A DNA stretch of 36,828 nt from Pseudobdellovibrionaceae bacterium. Lineage in GTDB: Bacteria; Bdellovibrionota; Bdellovibrionia; Bdellovibrionales; Bdellovibrionaceae. A program made the translations under genes and the position numbers. The stretch is taken from assembly GCA_019637895.1 (NCBI GenBank), contig JAHBUU010000008.1, positions 1 through 36,828 on the forward strand. The letters are read 5' to 3'. The notes under the pieces were generated by a model. That model ran no database searches and had not been told where the DNA came from. It worked only from the letters and a program-made list of their open reading frames with translations. How positions within the stretch are numbered: the stretch's first letter is position 1; each line of letters begins with the position of its first letter. Positions 1 through 7,008 of this stretch are shown in pieces.

Positions 1-1
1 C

Positions 2-304
2 GAGGCGACTTTTGCCAAAGCCCTGCCGACGGATATCGGGACCCCCCTGTACGAACAACTGAAGTTCAAACTGGATCGTCGCACGCTGAGTTCAGAAGCC
101 TTGATCGAAAGAGGACGGCGCATGGTCGCCGATGGGGTCGCAACGCCAGATATTTTCCGAATCTTGATCGAACTCCTCGCCAAAACCGGCAAAGAGACTC
201 TGGCCGAGAGCCTGATCGCCAGGGCCGTTGAGTCACATCCCGACCTCAATCTCGAACTTTATGAAATTCTTCAGACGAATTTGAAGCCGTCAGACGGCGC
301 ATGA
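2..304 (+). CDS. C-terminal part of an unidentified protein
   Basis: The reading frame is open from the first bases of the window to a TGA at 302-304, so only the last ~100 residues are visible and the start lies upstream. The visible part is helical in character, with leucine and alanine spaced as in TPR-like repeats (residues around RILIELLAKTGKETLAESL). I do not recognise a family. It is convergent with zur and overlaps its 3' end by about 15 bases. The in-frame TTG at 101 is not needed as a start because the frame continues upstream. No function can be assigned from this fragment. Confidence 0.6.
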   Translation, partial: EATFAKALPTDIGTPLYEQLKFKLDRRTLSSEALIERGRRMVADGVATPDIFRILIELLAKTGKETLAESLIARAVESHPDLNLELYEILQTNLKPSDGA

Positions 305-730
305 TGTGCAGATACCGCGTAAAAAAAGCGGCTGATTGTCTCCGAAAAAACGAAATCCCCCCAGAGCCGACATCAAGGTATCGATTTTCTGGTGATCCTT
401 CACTTCCTGATGACGATGGCACTTGAGGCAGAAAAACAAAAGATGCGGATGGGCTTCGCACTCGTGAGAGCAGCACACGTAGCTATTCACGTCCACTTCG
501 TGAACGAGGCCCGCCGCTTTCAACAGATTCAGATTTCGATAGACGGAAACCCGGTCCACGTTTTCGAAAACCGTACCCAAGGTCTGAATCAATTCACCTT
601 GGCTCAAGGGACCCTTCTCGCTCATGAGCGCGCAGACGATCTCTCTCTTCAAAGGAGTCTTTCTCATGGAATGTTTGTCCATGAGGCGTTCCGCTTTTTC
701 CACGAGCTTCATTCGTTCTTGATTCGTCAT
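290..730 (-). CDS. zur: Fur-family transcriptional regulator, probably zinc-responsive Zur
   Basis: The 146-aa protein has an N-terminal winged helix (residues ~10-80, with the DNA-reading segment VSVYRNLNLLKAAGLVHEV) followed by a metal-rich dimerisation domain. Cysteines C101/C104 and C141/C144 form the structural zinc site. Their spacing (CxxC, 40 residues, CxxC) equals that of E. coli Zur C103/C106/C143/C146. The stretch HEVDVNSYVCC resembles the regulatory site of Zur, where an NSYV segment precedes a metal-binding Cys, and this favours Zur over Fur or PerR. The ATG at 728-730 was chosen because AAGGAGA lies 7 bases upstream. A longer upstream extension would only overlap the preceding gene. 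It overlaps the stop of the upstream thioredoxin-like gene as ATGA, so the two are translationally coupled. The neighbouring His-rich proteins and TonB receptor support a zinc role. A peroxide or iron sensor is the main alternative. Confidence 0.8.
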   Translation of the reverse strand: MTNQERMKLVEKAERLMDKHSMRKTPLKREIVCALMSEKGPLSQGELIQTLGTVFENVDRVSVYRNLNLLKAAGLVHEVDVNSYVCCSHECEAHPHLLFFCLKCHRHQEVKDHQKIDTLMSALGGFRFFGDNQPLFLRGICTSCAV

Positions 731-1155
731 GGCTGCATCTCCTTGATCTCTTTGCAGGACAGCGGCCCCACCTTGAGTCCCTTCCGACTCTGAGTGGTCG
801 GTGTGGCCATCAGAAATGAAAAATCTTTCCGGTTCTTCATCAGATACACCTGGGACCCCTCGGGCAAAGACCTGGCCCATCTTTTCGCACGGGACGCCGG
901 ATCCGTCGAAACATATCGCAGGCTCGCAGTGATCTCAGGGCCACACTCGCGCAAAGCCCGCAGGTAGCCCTTGCAGGGCACACAGTCCTCCTCGGCATAA
1001 ATCAACAGCAGCCCCTGAGAGAGCAGCTCCTCAGAAGCTGTCACCGCCCCGCTCCGAAGCTCAAAAAGCACCCCGGCTGACGCCGAGAAACTCGCCAAAG
1101 AACAAAGAGTTAACAAAAGCAGGGGGACCCCCTGACGGACCTTCCTCAAAAGCAT
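727..1155 (-). CDS. secreted thioredoxin-like protein with CVPC motif
   Basis: The 142-aa protein starts with a signal peptide (hydrophobic core PLLLLTLCSLASF, likely cut after ASA near residue 27). A short thioredoxin-like segment follows: strand LLLIYAEED, then C58-V-P-C61, then a helix, as in periplasmic redox proteins. Two more cysteines lie at 71 and 134. It is much shorter than a classical DsbA and lacks a visible cis-Pro signature that I can place with certainty, although a proline occurs in the MATPT segment near 119. It is the first gene of the minus-strand transcript, and its stop overlaps the zur start by four bases. Its location suggests handling of cysteines in the metal-binding exported proteins encoded divergently, which also carry two conserved cysteines each. 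That role is inference. Confidence 0.65.
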   Translation of the reverse strand: MLLRKVRQGVPLLLLTLCSLASFSASAGVLFELRSGAVTASEELLSQGLLLIYAEEDCVPCKGYLRALRECGPEITASLRYVSTDPASRAKRWARSLPEGSQVYLMKNRKDFSFLMATPTTQSRKGLKVGPLSCKEIKEMQP

Positions 1156-1178
1156 TCCCTTTCATTAACGCAAATCCC

Positions 1179-1201
1179 TTGCAACTGCAACTATGTTGCA
1201 A
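1179..1201. promoter_or_regulatory. palindrome in the divergent promoter, candidate Zur operator
   Basis: The 72-bp gap between the divergent starts at 1155 and 1228 contains a perfect inverted repeat, TGCAAC-TAT-GTTGCA (1186-1200). It is extended by an extra half-site TTGCAAC at 1179-1185, which itself pairs with GTTGCAA at 1195-1201. It is the only clear dyad in this gap and is placed to control both the thioredoxin-zur arm and the His-rich/receptor arm. Half-site spacing is typical of Fur-family boxes, but the sequence is not the enterobacterial Zur consensus, so the assignment rests on context. Confidence 0.5.
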
Positions 1202-1227
1202 TATTTAGCTCTCCTCGGAGGTATTCA

Positions 1228-1674
1228 ATGATTCGTTTCCTAATCGCTTTCTCTTTGCTGGCCCTGAGCCCCTTTGCCCTGGCCAATGACCACGACCATG
1301 ACGACCATGATTTTCCAGAAGGCACCCTGATCGCCCTCGAAGGCCAGGACGCCGTCACCAAGAAAGAGTGCGCTCTGTTCGTGACTGACCTGGGAACCGT
1401 GGATGGTCGATTCTACGCCAAGGTCATCACCAGCTATATGCACGACCACGATCAACCGCAGGAAATTCTGGTCGGTGTTTCGCCAGAACGTCCAGACGTG
1501 CTGGTTGGAACCGGCGACAACGGCAAAGATCAAATCGCGATCTTCCTCGAATCCACCGAAGCCGACCTGCAAACGGCGCGCTCTTTCAATCTGAAGTGGT
1601 GGCACGTCAATCACTTCCACAGCTATCGCTGCGTGAACCTGAAGGTTCATGACCACGATCACGACGAACACTAA
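1228..1674 (+). CDS. secreted histidine-rich protein with KWWHVNH motif (paralog 1), probable metal-binding
   Basis: The 148-aa protein has a signal peptide (residues 1-19, cut after FALA) followed at once by an acidic His cluster NDHDHDDHD. The body contains HDHD at 72-75, a conserved block KWWHVNH at 123-129 and a C-terminal tail HDHDHDEH (141-148). Cysteines 48 and 135 are also conserved in the next gene's product and could form a disulfide. The alternating His/Asp clusters are typical of low-affinity zinc or nickel buffering regions. I do not recognise the family. The start has GGAGG (1217-1221) seven bases upstream of ATG. It is the first gene of a plus-strand operon with its paralog, a TonB receptor and TonB, divergent from zur. 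A periplasmic metal chaperone, or a partner on the periplasmic face of the receptor, is the best inference. Confidence 0.85.
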   Translation: MIRFLIAFSLLALSPFALANDHDHDDHDFPEGTLIALEGQDAVTKKECALFVTDLGTVDGRFYAKVITSYMHDHDQPQEILVGVSPERPDVLVGTGDNGKDQIAIFLESTEADLQTARSFNLKWWHVNHFHSYRCVNLKVHDHDHDEH

Positions 1675-1684
1675 GGAGAACCCG

Positions 1685-2077
1685 ATGCGCATCGCTCTTT
1701 TCTTGCTCGCCTTTTTTCCCGTCCTTTCGGCTCTGGGTGATCCATCCCGTGCCCTGATGATTTTCGAAGGAATCGATACGACCTCGAAAGAGCGCTGCCA
1801 TCTGTTCGTTTTGGCTGTCCAACAAAACTCGTCGGGACTGCAGAGCCTGGTCGTCACCACGGGGTATGGCCATGATCATGACCGCCCCCAGGCCCTGACG
1901 TTGGTTCCCCAGTCCTCACAGGTCTTCATGGGTTCCGCCAACGGAGGCCAGGATCAACTGGCCCTCTTTCTGGGAACACCATTCGATCTAAGATCCGCGC
2001 GGAATTTCAATTTCAAGTGGTGGCATGTGAATCATGCCCACACCTTCCAGTGCGCTCGTTTGCGCCAGATCAAGTGA
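1685..2077 (+). CDS. secreted KWWHVNH-motif protein (paralog 2)
   Basis: The 130-aa protein is clearly a tandem duplicate of the preceding one. Shared blocks in the same order are EG.D...K..C.LFV, HDHD.PQ (63-66), G.DQ.A.FL, AR.FN.KWWHVNH (111-117) and a final Cys at 123. It has its own signal peptide (about 17 residues) but lacks the N- and C-terminal His tails of paralog 1, so it keeps only the core HDHD and KWWHVNH motifs. The ATG at 1685 follows AAGGAGA, which directly abuts the upstream stop. A longer reading frame from 1649 was rejected because it overlaps paralog 1 and would destroy the signal peptide. The split into a His-tailed and an untailed copy suggests division of labour, for instance buffering versus specific binding. 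That is inference. Confidence 0.85.
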   Translation: MRIALFLLAFFPVLSALGDPSRALMIFEGIDTTSKERCHLFVLAVQQNSSGLQSLVVTTGYGHDHDRPQALTLVPQSSQVFMGSANGGQDQLALFLGTPFDLRSARNFNFKWWHVNHAHTFQCARLRQIK

Positions 2078-2087
2078 TCCGTTCCGC

Positions 2088-4214
2088 ATGAAAAACGCCT
2101 TTTTTGCTCTCAGCTTTCTGTTGTCGCTTTCCTTCGCCCACGGCCAGGAAACGACGGATCTCGTTCCTGAAATCGTCGTCTCGGAAAAACCCGAGGCGGA
2201 TCTCAGAATCAAAAAGTACGAGATCAATCGCATCGAGACTTTGAAACCGAAAGCCATCGAGAAAAAACAGGCGCAAACTTTCGCTCAAGCCATCGACAAC
2301 GAAAAAGGCATCGACACGCAAATATCCTGCGCCTTTTGCGGAGCCAAACGCATCACGATCAACGGCTTGAAGGGCGAACACACGACGATCCTCATCGACG
2401 GCTTGCCTCTGCACTCGACCGTTTCCGGTTTCTATGGGGTCGAAGCGATCCCTTTGGGTGGAGTCGATGCCATCGATATTTATCGAGGAGCCGGAGCAGC
2501 CCTCGCGGCTCCCGAGTCCATCGGTGGCGCCATCAATATCGTGACCCGTGAAATCGTCGCCAACGAACGTGAAATCAATCTCTCCCTGGCCGACGACGGC
2601 CAAAGGAATGTTTCCGCCCTGGTGACTCATAAAATTTCTGAACGAACCGGCGTTCTGCTCGGCGTTCAGTATGGCCAGATGTTCCCTTTGGATCTTGATC
2701 ACAATGGAATCGCCGAACTGCCCAGACAGACGACCTCCAGCGCCCTGGCCAAGATCTCTCACCGCCTGAATGAAACCGACGAAGTCAGCTTGCGACTCAG
2801 TTATGGAAAGCTGAAAACCATCGGTGGCACGATGTCGGAAACTCGCGTCGATGACGTTGTTCCTTCGGTTGCTCGTTCGGATGATTTTCAGGATCGCGAT
2901 GTGCGCAAAAAGTTCATCGGAGACGAAAGAAAAATCACCGACAATGTCGGGCTCGATCGTTTCGAGATCGCGGGCCTCTATCGCCGTCAACTCGACGAGA
3001 ACTCAAGCTTGAAGCTGAGCCTGGGTGGTGCCTATCAGGATCAGCGTGCGATCTACTCGCATGGTTACGACTATGACAATTTAGACCGGCTCTGGGTCGG
3101 CCTCGTCGAATACCAAAGAGCTCTGAATGACTCGCATCTGTTGACGGTGGGATTGGACTCGAAAAACCAGGATATGGATTCGACGTCGGACAGTCTGTAT
3201 CGTCAGCGGGGGCTTGCCCAGGATGACCTCAGATATCGCTCGATCGGCGGCTATCTGCAGGACACCTGGGTGATCGACGACGCCAACGAACTGTCGGCTG
3301 TTCTGCGCATCGATCACATCCAAACCCGTTGGCTTGATCTGGATAAAACTCTTGATCGCTCCGTGATCGCGCCACGCCTTTTGTACAAGCATATTCACAA
3401 TGAGGTCCTGACTTCGCGACTGGGTCTGGGCCTTGGCTATCGCTCACCGCTGACTTTGTTTGAAAGCATGCACGGGACCGACCACGAAGGCTTCTTGATC
3501 GACATCGATCGGCTCGAAACCGCACAGTCCCTCGTTTACTCGCTGGCCGGCCAAAGGCAGGATGACTTTTTCGAGGCGGGCCTTCATGTAACTCGACTCG
3601 AAAATATGGCCTACGGGGTGGATCAGGCGATCATTGCGGCACCGACCCTGTTCAAAAATGCGAACGAGGCCTATACCCTTTCGACCTACGATCTGAGCTA
3701 TGGCCGTCGTTTGACACCGAACTGGACAATGGAAGGAATTCTCGAGGTCTTCGACTTTCCTGCGGGCTATAAAGAAAAGCTTCCCGTCGCCGCCATCGAA
3801 AAGCGCCTGTCGGTGACTTCGGACCTCGAACTGGGGCCATGGACACTGTCACAGCGATTGAATGTGGTGGGCGAACGGGATCTGTCGGCCTACGGCTATG
3901 ACGATCACTACAATATCATCTTTCTGGATGAGGACGTTTCCAGTCCCACCTTCGATCAGCTGTTCCCCGAGTCCCAAAAGCGCCAAAAGTCGCCGACCTA
4001 CTTCACCGTGGATCTGACCTTCAGTCGGACCCTGACTGAATCTCTTTCACTCGGGTTGTCGGTTCTGAACCTCTTCGACTATACTCAGACCGGCGCGGGC
4101 GATAGCCCCACGACCTGGCATCTCCATGGGAAAGAATATCACCTCGATAACTTTCACATCTGGGGGCCCTTACGAGGACGACAGGTCTTCGTGAGTTTGA
4201 AAGGACTGTTTTGA
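2088..4214 (+). CDS. TonB-dependent outer-membrane receptor, probable metal (zinc) or metallophore receptor
   Basis: The 708-aa protein has a signal peptide (1-19) and a possible TonB box near residues 28-33 (EIVVSE). A plug domain (about 45-160) carries the typical segments ITINGLKGEHTTILIDGLPL and IDIYRGAGAALAAPESIGGA. A long beta-barrel follows, ending in an aromatic residue (LKGLF), as expected for insertion by the Bam machinery. The plug contains an unusual C81-A-F-C84 pair just before the ligand-facing loop. The ATG at 2088 gives a clean signal peptide. It lacks a strong ribosome-binding site but lies 10 bases after the upstream stop, suggesting coupled translation. It is followed directly by tonB. 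Gene order points to uptake of zinc or a zinc complex. A nickel, cobalt, copper or haem ligand cannot be excluded. Confidence 0.9.
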   Translation: MKNAFFALSFLLSLSFAHGQETTDLVPEIVVSEKPEADLRIKKYEINRIETLKPKAIEKKQAQTFAQAIDNEKGIDTQISCAFCGAKRITINGLKGEHTTILIDGLPLHSTVSGFYGVEAIPLGGVDAIDIYRGAGAALAAPESIGGAINIVTREIVANEREINLSLADDGQRNVSALVTHKISERTGVLLGVQYGQMFPLDLDHNGIAELPRQTTSSALAKISHRLNETDEVSLRLSYGKLKTIGGTMSETRVDDVVPSVARSDDFQDRDVRKKFIGDERKITDNVGLDRFEIAGLYRRQLDENSSLKLSLGGAYQDQRAIYSHGYDYDNLDRLWVGLVEYQRALNDSHLLTVGLDSKNQDMDSTSDSLYRQRGLAQDDLRYRSIGGYLQDTWVIDDANELSAVLRIDHIQTRWLDLDKTLDRSVIAPRLLYKHIHNEVLTSRLGLGLGYRSPLTLFESMHGTDHEGFLIDIDRLETAQSLVYSLAGQRQDDFFEAGLHVTRLENMAYGVDQAIIAAPTLFKNANEAYTLSTYDLSYGRRLTPNWTMEGILEVFDFPAGYKEKLPVAAIEKRLSVTSDLELGPWTLSQRLNVVGERDLSAYGYDDHYNIIFLDEDVSSPTFDQLFPESQKRQKSPTYFTVDLTFSRTLTESLSLGLSVLNLFDYTQTGAGDSPTTWHLHGKEYHLDNFHIWGPLRGRQVFVSLKGLF

Positions 4215-4852
4215 TGAAGGACCCTCGAATCGCACCGACAGCAGCTTGGCTTTTCAGCCTCGTTCTTCATGCGGTTCTTTTCGGTCTGCTGTTGTTGCCG
4301 TCGATGAAATCATCCTCTGATGAAATCAATATTGATCTCATTTCGCTTCACGAGGTGGGCACTTCGGCATCAGTTTCCTCTCCGGCCGTTCGGAAAAAAC
4401 AAGTGGCTCTGCCGAAACCCGAAACAGCAGCGGATGCCTCATCACCTGTCGAAAAAGCAGCTCCGAACGAAACGACGTCCGTTCTCGCTCCCGACAGCCA
4501 AGCCCTCGAAGGAGACTCGGACCTCAGCAGCACCGTCGCCGGCCAAGCCCCCAGAAACTCCAAAGAAAGATACCTGGCTGGACTGAGAGACCAAATCGCC
4601 AGACATCAAATCTATCCGCAAGCTTCACGATCATTCCAAGAAGAAGGCATGGTCAAAATCCGCCTCACCCTCGACCGAAGCGGCTCGTTACTCAAAGTCG
4701 AACTCGTCGAATCCTCAGGCCACAAACGCCTCAACGACGCCGCCATCCGAGCCGCCGCCAAAGCCGCCCCCTACTCAACCTTCCCCGAAGACATCTCTTT
4801 CCAAACCTGGAAAATCCTAGTCCCCGTCCGCTTCACTCTCGCACAAAAATAA
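4214..4852 (+). CDS. tonB: TonB-family energy transducer
   Basis: The 212-aa protein has one N-terminal membrane segment (about residues 12-30, WLFSLVLHAVLFGLLLLP). A periplasmic linker rich in Ser/Ala/Glu follows, rather than the usual Pro-Lys-Pro repeats. The C-terminal domain (about 110-210) has the family pattern GMVKIRLTLDRSGSLLKVELVESSG..LNDAAIRAAAKAAPY. It transmits inner-membrane proton-motive force from an ExbB/ExbD complex, not encoded here, to the receptor's TonB box. The ATG at 4214 overlaps the receptor's TGA by one base (TGATG), indicating coupled translation and a dedicated pairing. A TTG at 4211 is a possible alternative start one codon earlier. Being the last gene of the operon, it ends just before a region with a very large hairpin. 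Confidence 0.9.
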   Translation: MKDPRIAPTAAWLFSLVLHAVLFGLLLLPSMKSSSDEINIDLISLHEVGTSASVSSPAVRKKQVALPKPETAADASSPVEKAAPNETTSVLAPDSQALEGDSDLSSTVAGQAPRNSKERYLAGLRDQIARHQIYPQASRSFQEEGMVKIRLTLDRSGSLLKVELVESSGHKRLNDAAIRAAAKAAPYSTFPEDISFQTWKILVPVRFTLAQK

Positions 4853-4920
4853 AAAAATCGGACCCACGCAAGCCCACGAAAATGCAGGCCTAAGAGTCAC
4901 GCAAAAGAACGCAAACTCCC

Positions 4921-5094
4921 ACAACCTGCAAGACCTCCAGGTTTTGAATCGGGGGCCGGACAGGCCATCCGGGATGCGAGTTTTGGATTGGCGCGAGCTT
5001 GCGCACGCAAGCGAGTGCCAAGACAAGTGTCTGAGACAGCCCGGTTGGCCTGTTCGGCCCCCGATTCAAAACCGGGTAAGGGCCTGCAGATGTT
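4921..5094. repeat. large nested inverted repeat (possible REP/MITE-like element, structured RNA or bidirectional terminator)
   Basis: Two 34-base arms (4940-4973 and 5040-5073) are complementary except for one G-T pair and one mismatch. Each arm begins or ends with the GGTTTTGAATC/GATTCAAAACC block next to a G/C-rich GGGGGCC/GGCCCCC block. Outside these arms, weaker complementarity continues (CAACCTGCA at 4922-4930 with TGCAGATGTTG at 5086-5096). Inside the loop a second hairpin is formed by TTGGC/GCCAA (4988-4992, 5017-5021) and CTTGCG/CGCAAG (4998-5003, 5006-5011), and AGACA/TGTCT (5021-5031) could form a third small stem. It sits between the convergent ends of tonB and a methyltransferase gene. 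No coding potential is evident. There is no T-run of the kind expected of a simple intrinsic terminator. Confidence 0.75.
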
Positions 5095-5115
5095 GAGAGG
5101 AAAAGTTCGAAAAGG

Positions 5116-5943
5116 CTACTTCTCAGCGACCAAATAAGCGATCCAGGACAAGCAAGCCTCGCCCTCTTGAACCCGACGGAAAACACCGTTGCCGGTTCCA
5201 TCTTTGGCCGTGCCTTCCCAGTAGACATGAACTTTCGAAAAGCCCGCTTCAGCTAACAGCTCGCGCAGCTCCGGAATCGACCAGAGTCTCCAGTCATAGG
5301 AAAAAACCCGCTCGATTTTTTTTCCACCCACACGGAAGTGAATATGAAATTGAGCTTCGTTCGAAACCGGATCGAACCCGGTTTGTTCCCAATAGTAAGT
5401 GAAGCCCGCATGACGAGTCTTGTCCTCGATGGCGTCGTAACACTGGCTTCCGCCAAAGACGTCAAAGAACGCGACCCCTCCGGATTTCAAAGCCTGATGA
5501 GCATTGGCGAAATAAGCCCGCAGGTCGTCTCGTTTCTTGAAGAGGAAATAAGAAAAATTCAACCCGACGGAAATGTCCGCGTGCGGAACATCTTTCGAAA
5601 GAACGTTTTTCTCGTCGAGGAGAATGCGTTTCTTCTGATCCGCAGTGAGTTTCGAAACATACCGACTGCGTCCGTAATCCAAAGGCTCGGGATCCAGGTC
5701 CACACCGAAGGCCTTATGCCGACCGTTCAGCTTGACCCACTCGACGCACAAAGCGCCAGTTCCACAAAAATCCTCTCGCAAGATGGACGCCTGCTTTCCG
5801 CGGATCTCCTGATAGACCCGTCCGAAAAACCTCGCGTCGTTCTTTGGGGACTGAACGGCGCGACTGTAAAGCTCGTATTTGTCGAAGTTGGACGTCTTCG
5901 ATTTTTTCTTGCGGCTCGAAACTCGGGACCTTTTGATCGTCAT
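5116..5943 (-). CDS. class I SAM-dependent methyltransferase, substrate unknown
   Basis: The 275-aa protein opens with a basic, probably disordered stretch (KRSRVSSRKKKSK). A Rossmann-type methyltransferase fold follows: motif I EDFCGTGAL (57-65), an acidic end of strand 2 at GVDLDPEPL (80-88), ADISVGLNFSYF (about 122-133) as the motif-IV-like strand, and ALKSGGVAFFDVFGG as the next strand. The C-terminal half carries a WRLWSIPELRELLAEAGF segment common in small-molecule methyltransferases, where a helix closes the active site. It is the last gene of a minus-strand group behind the E1 pair, with 9 bases between them, so it may be co-transcribed. Nothing in the sequence identifies the acceptor substrate. 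Confidence 0.8.
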   Translation of the reverse strand: MTIKRSRVSSRKKKSKTSNFDKYELYSRAVQSPKNDARFFGRVYQEIRGKQASILREDFCGTGALCVEWVKLNGRHKAFGVDLDPEPLDYGRSRYVSKLTADQKKRILLDEKNVLSKDVPHADISVGLNFSYFLFKKRDDLRAYFANAHQALKSGGVAFFDVFGGSQCYDAIEDKTRHAGFTYYWEQTGFDPVSNEAQFHIHFRVGGKKIERVFSYDWRLWSIPELRELLAEAGFSKVHVYWEGTAKDGTGNGVFRRVQEGEACLSWIAYLVAEK

Positions 5944-5952
5944 GCGGCGCCT

Positions 5953-7008
5953 TTACGGAACTTCCGCAAGGCATTCGCGGATCTGTTGTTCGATTTCATG
6001 TTTCTGCGGCACCGAGGCATCCTCGAGAGAAGCGTGCAACCCAATTCCCGGCAGATGTTTTCCGGCCAAGACGCGAGGCTTCGCCATCAGTTCGTAGAAA
6101 AGCTCCTGAGTCGTGCGATAAGCCAGATGCTCTGCGAAGTTCGTCACTTCGGTGTCCTCGTTCACGAAAAGAACCCGGCCTGTTTTGCGAACCGAGGCCG
6201 AGATCATCTGCCAGTCATATGGATAAATCGAACGCAGGTCGATCACCTCGACGGCGATCCCTTCTTCGCGCAGTTTGTCCGCGACTTCGTTGCACAACAA
6301 CAGATGGCGTCCATAGGAAACGACGGTCATGCGATCACCCTCGCGAGTGATTTTGCCTTGGCCGATCGGAACCTGGTACTTGCTGAGTTCCGGCCAGCGG
6401 GCCTTCCATTTCGAACGATCACCGATGGGCGCATCGATCATCGCCTTCAGATCCTTTTCGCTTTCAGGTTCTCCAGGAATCAAGTCTTCGCCGCGAACAC
6501 GCATCAAAGCTTTTGGCTTCAGATAAAGAACCGGATTCGGGTCCTCGATGGCCGACAGCAAAAGACCATAGGCATCCAGAGGGTTCGAAGGCATCACGAC
6601 TTTCCAACCGGCTAAGCGCGAAGCCCAAGAGTCCACCGAGTGCGAGTGATAAACCGATCCGCGGATCCCCGCTCCGACCGGCGTCATCACCACCATGGGC
6701 AGTTGAATCTGACCGTTCGTGCACCACAGGGTATTGCCCGCAATTTTCAAAAGATCGATCGTATTGAAGATGTAATCACAGAACTGGATCTCGGCGACGC
6801 AGCGGTCACCGGCCATCGCGATTCCCATGGCAACGCCGATGATTCCACGTTCATCGAGCGGAGTGTTCCAGGCATTTTTCAAACCTTGAGTCGCCGTGAA
6901 AACGCCGCCCAGCGGGGCTCCCACGTCCTGACCAAAGATATCCTTCACGCCCATTTCGGATTCGCCGTAATGAAGAGCCATGCGGATGGCTTGTGCCATA
7001 TTTGCCAT
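5953..7008 (-). CDS. 2-oxoacid dehydrogenase E1 component, beta subunit
   Basis: The 351-aa protein matches the E1-beta (transketolase pyrimidine-binding plus C-terminal) architecture. It has DIFGQDVGAPLGGVFTATQGL near the N-terminus, GIIGVAMGIAMAGDRCVAEIQFCDY (family signature around the cofactor pocket), PVGAGIRGSVYHSHSVDSW, and the C-terminal MTVVSYGRHLLLCNEVADKL and GRVLFVNEDTEV blocks. With E1-alpha it decarboxylates a 2-oxoacid on thiamine diphosphate and passes the acyl group to lipoyl-E2 in the cytoplasm. The branched-chain type is the nearest guess because of the two-subunit form. The ATG at 7006-7008 overlaps the E1-alpha stop (TAATG) and has GGAGGA upstream, so the two are coupled. 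No E2 or E3 gene is adjacent. Confidence 0.85.
   Translation of the reverse strand: MANMAQAIRMALHYGESEMGVKDIFGQDVGAPLGGVFTATQGLKNAWNTPLDERGIIGVAMGIAMAGDRCVAEIQFCDYIFNTIDLLKIAGNTLWCTNGQIQLPMVVMTPVGAGIRGSVYHSHSVDSWASRLAGWKVVMPSNPLDAYGLLLSAIEDPNPVLYLKPKALMRVRGEDLIPGEPESEKDLKAMIDAPIGDRSKWKARWPELSKYQVPIGQGKITREGDRMTVVSYGRHLLLCNEVADKLREEGIAVEVIDLRSIYPYDWQMISASVRKTGRVLFVNEDTEVTNFAEHLAYRTTQELFYELMAKPRVLAGKHLPGIGLHASLEDASVPQKHEIEQQIRECLAEVP

Noticed and set aside
5338-6615. 425-codon open frame on the plus strand
   Set aside because: It is antisense to the methyltransferase and E1-beta genes, which have clear family motifs.
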